From NCBI GenBank assembly GCA_040220855.1, contig JAVJVZ010000068.1, positions 1 through 64,000 on the forward strand: a stretch of 64,000 nt of DNA, written 5' to 3'. The position numbers and the translations under genes were made by a program. Below, piece after piece: positions 43,629-51,374 of this stretch. The notes under the pieces were generated by a model. It saw nothing but the letters and a program-made list of their open reading frames with translations, was not told the DNA's origin and ran no database searches. Origin of the DNA: JACKNG01 sp040220855. Its GTDB lineage: Bacteria > Pseudomonadota > Gammaproteobacteria > Ga0077536. How positions within the stretch are numbered: the first letter of the stretch is position 1; each line of letters opens with the position of its first letter.

Positions 43629-44309
43629 ATGACAACGCCTGCCCCGCGTGTCTCGATCATCGTCCCCGTGCTCGACGAGGGCGAGGTGCTGGCACCGTTT
43701 CTCACCGGGTTCGCACCGTGGCGCGCGGCCGGCGACGAACTCATCGTGGTCGACGGCGGCAGTGTTGACGACAGCGTTGCCGTCGCTACGCCGCTGTGTG
43801 ACCGGCTCGTGCGCGCACCACGCGGACGCGCCGCGCAGATGAATGCCGGCGCCGCCGTCGCGCGCGGCGCCCTGCTGTGGTTCGTACACGCCGACAGCGG
43901 GGTCGATGTGACGCTGCGCCCGGCGCTCGTCGCGGCCGGCGGCTGGGGACGCTTCGATGTGTGCATCGATGACCCGGCATGGCTGTTCCGTATCATCGAG
44001 ACACTGATGAACCTGCGCTCCCGGCTGACCGGTATCACCACCGGCGACCAAGGCATCTTCGTCGAGCGCGCGCTGTTCGATGCCGTCGGCGGTTATCCGC
44101 CGCTGGCCTTGATGGAGGACATCGAGCTCAGCCGTGCGCTCCGGCGCCACGCGTCCCCGCGCTGCCTCGAGCAGCACATCACGACTTCGGCACGGCGCTG
44201 GCGCCGACATGGCATCCTGCGCACCGTGCTGCTGATGTGGTCGCTCAGGCTGGCGTGGTTCTGCGGTGTCCCGGCGGCGCGGCTGGCGCGCTGGTACGGT
44301 TACCGTTGA
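43629..44309 (+). CDS. TIGR04283-type arsenosugar glycosyltransferase
   Basis: ATG 43629 (ATG 43611 is an alternative) gives 226 residues. A GT-A fold starts VSIIVPVLDEGEVL, with VVDGGSVDDSVAVA and a DxD-like HADSG in LLWFVHADSGVDVT. MEDIELSRALRR is the usual acceptor-side motif, and RSRLTGITTGDQGIFVER is a conserved central block. TIGR04283 proteins occur next to ArsS and are thought to attach the sugar; that function is inferred from genome context. It follows arsS by 47 bp. Its C-terminus overlaps the end of the convergent membrane-protein gene by 65 bp. Confidence 0.86.
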   Translation: MTTPAPRVSIIVPVLDEGEVLAPFLTGFAPWRAAGDELIVVDGGSVDDSVAVATPLCDRLVRAPRGRAAQMNAGAAVARGALLWFVHADSGVDVTLRPALVAAGGWGRFDVCIDDPAWLFRIIETLMNLRSRLTGITTGDQGIFVERALFDAVGGYPPLALMEDIELSRALRRHASPRCLEQHITTSARRWRRHGILRTVLLMWSLRLAWFCGVPAARLARWYGYR

Positions 44310-44880
44310 AGCGGCTGGCGATGCCGACGGCGAGCAGCGCGAGAAGCAGCGGCAGTGCCCAGCGTGCGCCGCCCTCGCTCATCATCATCCACTGGTAGAC
44401 CAGCGAGGTCTCGCGCTCGAAGCCCGCACGCAGGGCGTAGGCGCGCAGCAGGGCCTCGACCTTGCCGGCAAGCAGAAAGGGCGTGGTCAGCAATATCGAC
44501 AGGCCCGCGAGCGGCACCCCGAGCGCGGCGGCCACGACGTGCTGGCGCCAGCCGCTGAGTGGCCAGCAGGCAATGACGGCGAGCACGATCACCGGCGGGA
44601 CCAGCACGTGGGTCAGGTTGGTGCCGGTCGTCACTACCTGGCCGCGGCGTACCCCGGCGTCCTGCGTGGCGCGCGTGGGCGTCAGCAGGTCGGCGCGCAG
44701 CATCAGCATGTCCGGCTGTTTGTCGTCCCAGGTATAGACAGGCGCGTACTCCGGAGACAGGCCTTCGCCGACAAGCGCAAAGGCTGGCAACATCGCGTCG
44801 ACCGCGACGCGCCCGAGCGCTGCACCGAGCCCGATCGCGAGCGCCCACGCGAGCACGCCGCGCAGCAGCAGCCTAGCCAT
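44245..44880 (-). CDS. Exosortase-associated membrane protein
   Basis: The 211-residue protein has an N-terminal anchor (GVLAWALAIGLGAALG) and three further membrane segments (VLVPPVIVLAVIACW, HVVAAALGVPLAGLSIL and WALPLLLALLAVGI). A periplasmic domain includes PEYAPVYTWDDKQPDMLML. It overlaps the exosortase stop by 8 nt and so forms an operon with it. In other genomes, from memory, a membrane protein of this size accompanies exosortase H-type genes. Its C-terminus lies across the end of the TIGR04283-type gene on the other strand. Confidence 0.72.
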   Translation of the reverse strand: MARLLLRGVLAWALAIGLGAALGRVAVDAMLPAFALVGEGLSPEYAPVYTWDDKQPDMLMLRADLLTPTRATQDAGVRRGQVVTTGTNLTHVLVPPVIVLAVIACWPLSGWRQHVVAAALGVPLAGLSILLTTPFLLAGKVEALLRAYALRAGFERETSLVYQWMMMSEGGARWALPLLLALLAVGIASRFNGNRTSAPAAPPGHRRTTPA

Positions 44881-45409
44881 GTGCCACGGGGCGCGTCGCG
44901 ATGCGCGCCCACACGGTGAACATCGCGCAGATCGCGGCGACCAGCACGAGCGGAATGAAATAGGTGTGCAGCGGTGTGAACCACTCGGGCCGGTGGGCGA
45001 CGACGAAGAACAGCGCCACCACGCGGGCTTCGTTCAGCACGAACACGGTGACGAAGCTGAGCAGTACGCCGGCGAGTCGGGCGCGCCACGAAGCGCGAAA
45101 GGCGAGCATCGCGGCACAGGCGATGAAGAAAGCGCCCGAGCCATCGCAGCCGCGCACGACTTCGAGATGTACACGCGGTGCGAGCAGGCTGTTGCCCTCG
45201 ACACGCACCGGTGTGCCCGGAACGAGCAGCTCGATCAACCACGCGGCCGGCGTGTTGATCCCGAAGCGGTAGACCACGTCGGCCAAGACGCGGTCCGGCA
45301 CCGCGTGGTAGAGCAGGTGCAGGGCGAGATAGATGAGCGCGAAACCGGCCAGGTAGCCGAGACCGGGCGGTGTCGTGCGGCGCGCAGCGGCCGGCGCTTC
45401 GGCGGTCAC
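44873..45409 (-). CDS. Exosortase (short XrtH/XrtM-like)
   Basis: The 178-residue integral membrane protein has the exosortase catalytic residues in order: Cys88 in VVRGCDGSG, Arg129 in NEARVV and His148 in LHTYFIP. Around them lie four to five membrane helices. It lacks the EpsI domain and the length of XrtA/XrtD, so it belongs to a short class. Exosortases cleave CTERM substrates after export. The candidate substrates in this window (7089-9323, 9358-9993, 11600-12232 and perhaps 21482-23239) carry VPLPA/VPVPG motifs. XrtH is usually linked to a different motif, so the match is not proved. Confidence 0.85.
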   Translation of the reverse strand: MTAEAPAAARRTTPPGLGYLAGFALIYLALHLLYHAVPDRVLADVVYRFGINTPAAWLIELLVPGTPVRVEGNSLLAPRVHLEVVRGCDGSGAFFIACAAMLAFRASWRARLAGVLLSFVTVFVLNEARVVALFFVVAHRPEWFTPLHTYFIPLVLVAAICAMFTVWARIATRPVAHG

Positions 45410-45550
45410 GACAGCCGCGCCGAGGAGCGGCGCTCGCGGAGCAGGGGAGGGCGGGGTGGACGCACGCGCAGGTCTCGTCGAAGCAGCAATCGCGCCATTC
45501 TAGCCCAGCCGGCGCGGCCGTCGGCGCCGGCGGCCGCGCATAATGTGCCC

Positions 45551-46249
45551 ATGAGTCCTCGCCGTCGCGACCCGCGAGTCACACTGATTGTCTTCGCCCG
45601 CCGTCCGCGTGCCGGCCATTGCAAGCGTCGCCTAGCGCGCGCCGTCGGCGCGCGGCGTGCCGCCCGGCTGTACGCGGCGACGCTGGCCGCGACGCTGATG
45701 TCGGCCGAGCGGGTCGCGGGCGTGCGTCGCGTGCTGCTCGCGGCGTCGCCCGCCGAAGCGCGCTGGTTCGCGCGTTGGCTGCACGGCCGCGATTGGCGCA
45801 TCGGGTCGCAGGCGCGCGGCGATCTCGGTGCGCGCATGGCGGTGGCGCTCGAGCGGGCGCTCGCCAGCGGCGCGCCCGCATTCCTGCTCGGTGCAGACGT
45901 GGTCGATGTCACGGCCGCCGAACTCGCCGCTGCGCGCGATGCGCTCGTCGGCGGTCGCGAGGTGGTGCTGGGACCGGCGCATGACGGCGGCTATTGGCTG
46001 ATTGGCCTTGCTCGCCCGCAGCCGGGCCTGTTCACCGACATGCCCTGGGGCACGCCGCAGGTGGCCGCGCGCACGCGCATGCGCGCGCGACGAGAGGGCT
46101 TCGAGCTGGCCGAAATCGCGCGCTGTCACGATCTCGATCGGGGGCGTGACCTTCTGAATCACCGTGCGCGCCTGGCACGGGCGACGCGCGGGCTCCCTGG
46201 TCGTGCTCAGCGCAGGCGCGCGCGGGCGCGCTCGAGTTCGGCGACGTAG
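45551..46249 (+). CDS. TIGR04282-type arsenosugar glycosyltransferase
   Basis: ATG 45551 gives 232 residues. The nucleotidyl/glycosyl-transferase-like motif VTLIVFARRPRAGHCKRRLA opens the protein, and the family blocks LLGADVVDVTAAELAAARDAL and GPAHDGGYWLIGL follow. Later comes FTDMPWGTPQVAARTRMRA. TIGR04282 proteins co-occur with ArsS and TIGR04283, which supports a second enzyme for arsenosugar assembly. Typical members have LGxDcP at the active motif; here it is LGADVV. The two genes are separated from arsS-TIGR04283 by the exosortase pair on the other strand. The last 43 bp overlap the ycgR 3' end. Confidence 0.85.
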   Translation: MSPRRRDPRVTLIVFARRPRAGHCKRRLARAVGARRAARLYAATLAATLMSAERVAGVRRVLLAASPAEARWFARWLHGRDWRIGSQARGDLGARMAVALERALASGAPAFLLGADVVDVTAAELAAARDALVGGREVVLGPAHDGGYWLIGLARPQPGLFTDMPWGTPQVAARTRMRARREGFELAEIARCHDLDRGRDLLNHRARLARATRGLPGRAQRRRARARSSSAT

Positions 46250-46920
46250 CGCTCGATACGGCGTTCGCTGCGCGCGTCGAGATCGACGAAGCAGGCGCCC
46301 ACCCGTACCGGCAACGCGCGCGTGGGCGGCCGCACGTGGCAGATCTCGATCACCGCGGCGAGCGTGTCCTCGCCGCCGATGAGGAGCTGGCAGCGGCCGC
46401 GCCAGCCGTCGGCGAGCGCGAGGCGCTCGCAGGCCTCACTGGCGAGGTCGAGCGAAAAGCCGCTCGGCGAGAGGTCGCGCAGCTGCCCGCTCACCGGCGC
46501 GCCGCGCGGCGCGGCGATGATCACCGTGGCGCCGAGGTCGAGCGGAACGACAGCGCGGAATTCGCGGCGTCTTTGCGGATAGTCGATGTCGTCCGGCCAT
46601 GCCGCCATGTAGTAGGGCGCTGCGGCCGTGCCGCCGCGCTCGAGCACGCGCGTGTCGAAGCGGATCTCGAGGCCGTCGAGCCGTGTACGCACGGCGAGCG
46701 CTGGTGTGCGCGCGAGCAGAGCATCGTCGAGGGCCGGTGCGAAGGCATCGAGTACGAGGTAGGCCTGTTGCGGCACGACTTCGACCAGAGCGCTCTGCGC
46801 GGCGTGCCCGGCACAGCGCACGTCGAGCAGACAGTGAGCGGCGTGAATGCGTTCGAGCAGGATGCAGCGCTCGTCGCTGGCCGGGATGGCGGCGGAGCGG
46901 GCGGGGGAGCGGCGCAGCAC
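46207..46920 (-). CDS. ycgR: Flagellar brake protein YcgR
   Basis: I start at GTG 46920, just after the flgN stop, giving 237 residues; further upstream in-frame sequence is flgN shadow. The N-terminal YcgR domain (about 15-115) precedes a PilZ domain with c-di-GMP-binding RRREFR and DLSPSGFSLDL. YcgR binds c-di-GMP and slows the flagellar motor. It is the last gene of the flgN-flgM side. With the HD-GYP gene at 19932 it shows c-di-GMP signalling in this organism. Confidence 0.85.
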   Translation of the reverse strand: MLRRSPARSAAIPASDERCILLERIHAAHCLLDVRCAGHAAQSALVEVVPQQAYLVLDAFAPALDDALLARTPALAVRTRLDGLEIRFDTRVLERGGTAAAPYYMAAWPDDIDYPQRRREFRAVVPLDLGATVIIAAPRGAPVSGQLRDLSPSGFSLDLASEACERLALADGWRGRCQLLIGGEDTLAAVIEICHVRPPTRALPVRVGACFVDLDARSERRIERYVAELERARARLR

Positions 46921-46945
46921 GGCAGAGCCCGTACCGGAGCCGGGT

Positions 46946-47359
46946 TCAGGCGTGGCCGACCGGACGCGATGCGTCGCGGCGCTGAATACGTCCGCTGGCC
47001 GAGTAGGTGGCGGTGCCGAGACGTCCGCCGTGGGTGATCTCGACCAGCCGCGCAACCATGCCCCGGTTGAGCTCGATGGCGCCACCGTTCACGCGGTTGG
47101 CCTCGGCGCATTGCGCGGCCAGTCGGCGCACGTCGGCCCACTCGGGCGGCAACGGGCGTCCGTCGCGGCAATACTTGCCGGTGGCGTCGTCGAGCGCGGC
47201 AATCAATGCCGCCTTGTGCTGCACGGCGGCGGTGAGCTGCTCGACGTCGCGACGGCGCAGCGCAGCGAGCTCGTCGGCGAGCGCGCCACTCAGCGCGGTG
47301 AGCAGCTCGGCCAGTTCGTTGCGGCCGGCCGGCGCGGTGCTGGGACCCGTGTCAGCCAC
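46946..47359 (-). CDS. flgN: Flagellar export chaperone FlgN
   Basis: The 137-residue helical protein has the FlgN layout: a coiled N-terminal half (LAELLTALSGALADELAALRRRD) and the conserved NGGAIELNRGMV block. It binds FlgK and FlgL before export. It overlaps flgM by 8 nt. Confidence 0.85.
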   Translation of the reverse strand: MADTGPSTAPAGRNELAELLTALSGALADELAALRRRDVEQLTAAVQHKAALIAALDDATGKYCRDGRPLPPEWADVRRLAAQCAEANRVNGGAIELNRGMVARLVEITHGGRLGTATYSASGRIQRRDASRPVGHA

Positions 47360-47666
47360 GTTGCGTGCGGCCGACCATGGCCTCGAAGGTGCTCAACTTG
47401 TCGGCGATCTCGCGTTCGTCGACCTGGTAGCTGCCGCTTTCGAGTGCGTCACGCAACTCGTCCACGCGCGCCTGGTCGACCACCGGCACGTCGCGCACGG
47501 CGTCGGTCAGCTGCTGCAAGCGTGCGGCGAGATCGGTCAGGGTGACGACTTCGTTGCCGTCGGCCGCGCGCGGTGCTTCCGCCTGCGGGCCGCGTTCGAT
47601 GCGGCGCACGCTCGCATCGATCGCCTGCGGCGCGCCGGTGCTGGTGCTCTTGATTTCTGAAACCAT
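47352..47666 (-). CDS. flgM: Anti-sigma-28 factor FlgM
   Basis: ATG 47666 gives 104 residues. The N-terminus has the unstructured STSTGAPQAIDASV region, and the sigma-28-binding C-terminal half contains LTDLAARLQQLTDAV, RVDELRDALESGSYQVDEREIADKL. FlgM holds FliA inactive until the hook is complete and then is exported. A FliA-type promoter is 29 bp upstream. Confidence 0.92.
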   Translation of the reverse strand: MVSEIKSTSTGAPQAIDASVRRIERGPQAEAPRAADGNEVVTLTDLAARLQQLTDAVRDVPVVDQARVDELRDALESGSYQVDEREIADKLSTFEAMVGRTQRG

Positions 47667-47694
47667 AGGAATGTTCCGTTTTGGTCTGGCCCGG

Positions 47695-47722
47695 TTAACG
47701 GGATTTTTGCGCTGAAACTTTA
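47695..47722 (-). promoter_or_regulatory. Sigma-28 (FliA) promoter of flgM
   Basis: On the minus strand TAAAGTTT (47722-47715) and CCCGTTAA (47702-47695) match TAAA and GCCGATAA with 16 bp between TAAA and the -10 box. It lies 29 bp before the flgM ATG, as expected for a late flagellar promoter. Confidence 0.7.
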
Positions 47723-47798
47723 GCCGTTGAGCGCCGATTGCGACGGCGATCGCACAACCGGCGCAGCCGCACGACCGGGCGGTTCGCTGCATGCATTA

Positions 47799-48515
47799 CT
47801 ACAGCATCGCTCCGGCCTGCACAACGACTGCGCCGGCCGCCGTGACGACGCCTTCGACAACGCGTTTCGAACTCAGGTTGCGCACACGGATACGCTCGCC
47901 GACGCTGCCGTCCGCGAGCGCGGTGCCGCGCACGCTGACGCTGACCGCCTGGCCGCCGCTGCTCAGCGTGACCTGGTCGCCACGGCGCACGACATGGGGC
48001 CGCTCGAGCTGCGCGGCGCCGAGCATCTGGCCTACACCAATGCTCCGGCGTGTGACCTGGCCGACCGCGTTGGCCGGGTCGACGAGATAATCGTGGCGCG
48101 CGAGGTCGACGCGCTGGCGTGCGGTGTCCAGATCATCGGCGGAGACGACGTGACCGCGCGCGAGCGGGCGCGCCGCGACGACCACCTCGGCAAAGTGCGC
48201 GACGGTGACGGGCACGTAGAGCGACCACGGTTTGTCGCCCTCGCAGCGCACCTCGATCGACATTGCGCCGCTGTTGCGGTTGCCGTGACTGAAGCGGGTC
48301 GTGAGTGGTTCGCCGCACAGCGGCAGACGCAGGCGCGGGTCAAGGCGACCGATGGTGACTTCGCTGTCGGCATCGGCGGCAGAGCGCTCGGCGGCGAGCC
48401 GGCGCACGGCCTGCTCGATCGCCTCGAGCGGCTGGATCGGCGCGGCGCGCGCCGATTCGATCGCAATGGTGGCGAGCGTGGCAGTCACCACGCCGGCGAC
48501 GAGCAGGCGGGACAT
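47799..48515 (-). CDS. flgA: Flagellar P-ring chaperone FlgA
   Basis: I choose ATG 48515 (GTG 48539 is an alternative), giving 238 residues. A signal peptide (LLVAGVVTATLATIAIESARA) is followed by the SAF-domain blocks LARGHVVSADDLDTARQRVDLARHDYL and RGDQVTLSSGGQAVSVSVRGTAL. FlgA assists FlgI ring assembly in the periplasm. The gene is divergent from cheV and preceded by a near-perfect sigma-54 promoter. Confidence 0.92.
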   Translation of the reverse strand: MSRLLVAGVVTATLATIAIESARAAPIQPLEAIEQAVRRLAAERSAADADSEVTIGRLDPRLRLPLCGEPLTTRFSHGNRNSGAMSIEVRCEGDKPWSLYVPVTVAHFAEVVVAARPLARGHVVSADDLDTARQRVDLARHDYLVDPANAVGQVTRRSIGVGQMLGAAQLERPHVVRRGDQVTLSSGGQAVSVSVRGTALADGSVGERIRVRNLSSKRVVEGVVTAAGAVVVQAGAML

Positions 48516-48551
48516 GGCGTTCTCGCGGAAATTTGACACATCCCGAAACCA

Positions 48552-48567
48552 TGCAAGCTGCGTGCCG
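48552..48567 (-). promoter_or_regulatory. Sigma-54 promoter of flgA
   Basis: On the minus strand CGGCACGCAGCTTGCA matches TGGCACGN4TTGCA with only the first base changed. The GG and GC cores are 12 bp apart. It lies 37 bp before the flgA start. Confidence 0.82.
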
Positions 48568-48610
48568 TAAATGGCCGAATCGCCACGCCAAATTGCGCGT
48601 AACGCGCGGG

Positions 48611-48637
48611 TAAAGCCGTGCCCGCCACGGCCGCTAC
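48611..48637 (+). promoter_or_regulatory. Candidate sigma-28 promoter of cheV
   Basis: TAAA (48611-48614) and GCCGCTAC (48630-48637) are spaced by 15 bp, as in TAAA-N15-GCCGATAA, with six of eight matches in the -10 box. It lies 39 bp before the cheV ATG. Confidence 0.5.
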
Positions 48638-48676
48638 GCAGCCCAGAGTGACTTTATCCCGTTTCGGAGGCCCCGT

Positions 48677-49618
48677 ATGGGCAGTGTAATGGAGGGCGTC
48701 GACCGCCTCACCCGTATCGCCGGGCAGAACCGGCTCGAACTGCTGCTGTTCCGGCTCGACGGTGGTCAGCGTTTCGGCATCAACGTGTTCAAGGTACGCG
48801 AGGTGCTCAAGTGCCCGCAGGTGCGGCGCGTGCCTCAGGCCAATCCACATGTCTGTGGGGTCATGCACACACGCGGGCAGACCGTCACCATCATCGACCT
48901 GGCCTCGGTGCTCGGTCTGCCGCCGCTCGCGGCGAGCACCGACAACTTCGTCATCATCACCGAGTACAACAAGTGTGTGCAGGCCTACCTGGTGCAGCAG
49001 GTCGAGCGCATCGTCAATCTGCGTTGGGACGAGATTCATCCGCCGCCGCATGGAATCGGTAACGTCAATTACCTGACCGCGGTCGTCACCATCGACGACA
49101 AGCTGGTCGAGATCCTCGACGTCGAGCGCGTACTGGCCGAGATCGTCGGTGTCGACAACGACGTCTCCGAGTCGCTGCGCGGCGGTGCCGGCGAGGGTTC
49201 GCGCCCGCGGCACGTGTTCGTCGCCGACGACTCGGCGGTCGCGCGCAAGCAGATCACGAAGGTGCTCGACCAGCTCGGCATCACCTACGACATCGCGGAA
49301 AACGGTCGCCAGGCGTGGGACATGCTGCGCGCGGTGGCGGCCGACGACGGCGTGCCCATGACCAGCCGCTACGGCATGATCATCTCCGATATCGAAATGC
49401 CGGAAATGGATGGTTACACGCTGACCAAGGCAATCAAGGCCGACCCGGCCCTGCGCGATCTCTATGTCTGCCTGCACACTTCGCTCTCCGGCAGCTTCAA
49501 CCAGGCCATGGCGGAATCCGTCGGCGCCGATCGCCTGGTGCCGAAGTTCGTCGCCGACGACCTCGCCGAGGTCATCGTCAGCCACGTCGACGCCGACCGC
49601 GAGCACGCCGCCGCCTGA
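48677..49618 (+). CDS. cheV: Chemotaxis adaptor CheV
   Basis: ATG 48677 follows CGGAGG. The 313-residue protein fuses a CheW-like domain (about 15-150: LELLLFRLDGGQRFGINVFKVREVL) to a receiver domain (about 175-300). The phosphoacceptor Asp lies in IISDIEMPEMDGYTL, and Lys lies in VPKFVADD. CheV couples receptors to CheA and is itself phosphorylated. In many gammaproteobacteria cheR follows cheV before flgB; here flgB follows directly. Confidence 0.95.
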   Translation: MGSVMEGVDRLTRIAGQNRLELLLFRLDGGQRFGINVFKVREVLKCPQVRRVPQANPHVCGVMHTRGQTVTIIDLASVLGLPPLAASTDNFVIITEYNKCVQAYLVQQVERIVNLRWDEIHPPPHGIGNVNYLTAVVTIDDKLVEILDVERVLAEIVGVDNDVSESLRGGAGEGSRPRHVFVADDSAVARKQITKVLDQLGITYDIAENGRQAWDMLRAVAADDGVPMTSRYGMIISDIEMPEMDGYTLTKAIKADPALRDLYVCLHTSLSGSFNQAMAESVGADRLVPKFVADDLAEVIVSHVDADREHAAA

Positions 49619-49626
49619 CCCTCCCC

Positions 49627-49661
49627 GTCCCGGGGGCGGCGCCTTGCCGCCAGCCCGGGAC
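49627..49661 (+). terminator. Hairpin after cheV
   Basis: GTCCCGGG GGCGGC and GCCGCC ag CCCGGGAC form a 14-bp stem with a 5-nt loop and a 2-nt bulge. No T-run follows. It separates cheV from the sigma-54 promoter of flgB. Confidence 0.6.
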
Positions 49662-49766
49662 AGTTGCCACCCTGCTTGCCGCCCGTGCCGGCAGGGCTTG
49701 CCGCCACACCCCGTCGCCCGCCGCCCCATCAGCGCTAACTCGTTGATCGACTGAACCTCACGCAGT

Positions 49767-49782
49767 TGGCACGAGATTCGCT
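49767..49782 (+). promoter_or_regulatory. Sigma-54 promoter of the flgB operon
   Basis: TGGCACGAGATTCGCT matches the RpoN consensus except TCGC for TTGC; the GG/GC spacing is correct. It lies 39 bp before the flgB ATG. It should be activated by FleQ or FleR in this class of hierarchy. Confidence 0.75.
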
Positions 49783-49821
49783 AATGCTCTCGCGAGAAGT
49801 TTTTTCGCGGAGCCCGTACCC

Positions 49822-50205
49822 ATGCCTTCGTTCGCTGACGCCTTCGGTATCCATCCCGCCGCCGTGGCCCTGCGCACGCGCCGTGCGGAGGTGCTGGCGG
49901 CGAACATCGCCAACGCCGACACGCCCGGCTACCAGGCGCGCGATATCGATTTCCGCGCCGCGCTCGGCGCCGCGACCGCGGCGAGCCTGACGACCACCCG
50001 CGCCGGCCACCTGGCCAGCGCGCAGGCCGCCACCGGCGGCGAGCTCAAGTACCGCCAGCCGCTCAACGCTTCGCTCGACCAGAACACCGTCGACGTGCAG
50101 GCGGAGCGTGCCGCTTTCCTCGACAACGCATTGCGCTACCAGGCCTCGATGACCTTCCTCAACGGTCGCATCACCGGCCTGATGTCGGCGCTCAGGGGCG
50201 AATGA
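49822..50205 (+). CDS. flgB: Flagellar proximal rod protein FlgB
   Basis: The 127-residue rod protein has the N-terminal VLAANIANADTPGYQARDIDF signature and the C-terminal helix (NTVDVQAERAAFLDNALRYQASMTFL). It is the first gene of the hook-basal body operon, 12 bp before flgC. Confidence 0.96.
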   Translation: MPSFADAFGIHPAAVALRTRRAEVLAANIANADTPGYQARDIDFRAALGAATAASLTTTRAGHLASAQAATGGELKYRQPLNASLDQNTVDVQAERAAFLDNALRYQASMTFLNGRITGLMSALRGE

Positions 50206-50217
50206 CCCCGGGGGTGA

Positions 50218-50643
50218 ATGACCATGTCCCTGTTTCGCATCTTCGACATCTCCGGCAGCGCGCTCGACGCGCAGACCGTGCGCATGAACACCACCGCCAG
50301 CAACATGGCGAACGCCAACAGCGCGAGCAGCGTCAGTGGCGAGACCTACCGCGCGCGCCAGCCGGTCTTCGCACCGCTCGTCCTCGATGCCATGGAGACC
50401 GGTAGCGACGGCCTCGCCGGCGTCAGCGTGCAGGGCGTGGTGGAGAGCCAGGCGCCGCTCGAGCGCCAGTATCAGCCGCACCATCCGCTCGCCGACGCCG
50501 AGGGCTACGTATTCATGCCCAACGTCAACGTGGTCGAGGAGATGGCCAACATGATTTCGGCATCGCGCAGCTACCAGACCAACATCGAGGTCATGGAAGC
50601 GTCCAAGCGCATGCTGCAACAGACCCTGAGCCTGGGTCAGTAA
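50218..50643 (+). CDS. flgC: Flagellar proximal rod protein FlgC
   Basis: The 141-residue protein starts at ATG 50218 (ATG 50224 also possible). It shows the rod signature MNTTASNMANANSA and the C-terminal NVNVVEEMANMISASRSYQTNIEVM. It forms the proximal rod with FlgB. Confidence 0.96.
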   Translation: MTMSLFRIFDISGSALDAQTVRMNTTASNMANANSASSVSGETYRARQPVFAPLVLDAMETGSDGLAGVSVQGVVESQAPLERQYQPHHPLADAEGYVFMPNVNVVEEMANMISASRSYQTNIEVMEASKRMLQQTLSLGQ

Positions 50644-50663
50644 GCCCCGCGGGGAGCCTTGTC

Positions 50664-51341
50664 ATGGACAAACCCTCAGCCATTCTGCCCGGCGCGCTCG
50701 AGCAGTTCCGTAGCCAGGAGACCACCCAGGCCAGGAGTGATGCCACGCTCGGCCAGGAACAGTTTCTCAAGCTGATGACCACGCAGCTGCAGAACCAGGA
50801 TCCGTTCAAGCCGATGGAGAGCGGTGATTTCCTCGGTCAGATCGCGCAGTTCAGCACCGTCAACGGCATCTCCAAGCTGCAGGAGTCGTTCGCCACCATG
50901 GCCAGCGCGCTGCAGTCGAGCCAGGCCTTGCAGGCCTCGACCATGGTCGGGCGCGAGGTGGTCATTCCGCGGAATGACTTCCCGCTCGCCGCCGGCGGCA
51001 CAGTCGACGTCGGCACGACCCTGCCCGAGGCGGCCGGCAACGTGCGCGTGACCATCACCGATCGCAACGGCCAGGTGGTACGCCAGGCGCTGCTCGGACA
51101 GCAGGCCGCCGGCGCGCTCAACTGGCGCTGGGACGGGCTCACCGACGGCGGCACCAACGCGCCCGCCGGGCAGTACGCCATCAGCATCGAGGGGTTCTAT
51201 GCCGGCGGCGAGGAAGCGCTGCAGCCGACCGTGCGCGCGCGCGTCGACAGCGTCACGCTCGGCCGCAACGGCCTCGGTGCCACCCTCAACCTGGCCGGAT
51301 ACGGCGCCGTCGACATGGGCGACGTGCTCGAGATCCTGTAG
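50664..51341 (+). CDS. flgD: Flagellar hook cap FlgD
   Basis: The 225-residue protein has the N-terminal conserved block LGQEQFLKLMTTQLQNQDPFKPM and a C-terminal FLIG/Tudor-like region (DRNGQVVRQ, WRWDGLTDGGTNAPAGQYAI). It scaffolds hook assembly. Confidence 0.96.
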   Translation: MDKPSAILPGALEQFRSQETTQARSDATLGQEQFLKLMTTQLQNQDPFKPMESGDFLGQIAQFSTVNGISKLQESFATMASALQSSQALQASTMVGREVVIPRNDFPLAAGGTVDVGTTLPEAAGNVRVTITDRNGQVVRQALLGQQAAGALNWRWDGLTDGGTNAPAGQYAISIEGFYAGGEEALQPTVRARVDSVTLGRNGLGATLNLAGYGAVDMGDVLEIL

Positions 51342-51374
51342 TTCCTCAAACAGTATTCGCAGAAGGAAGACATC

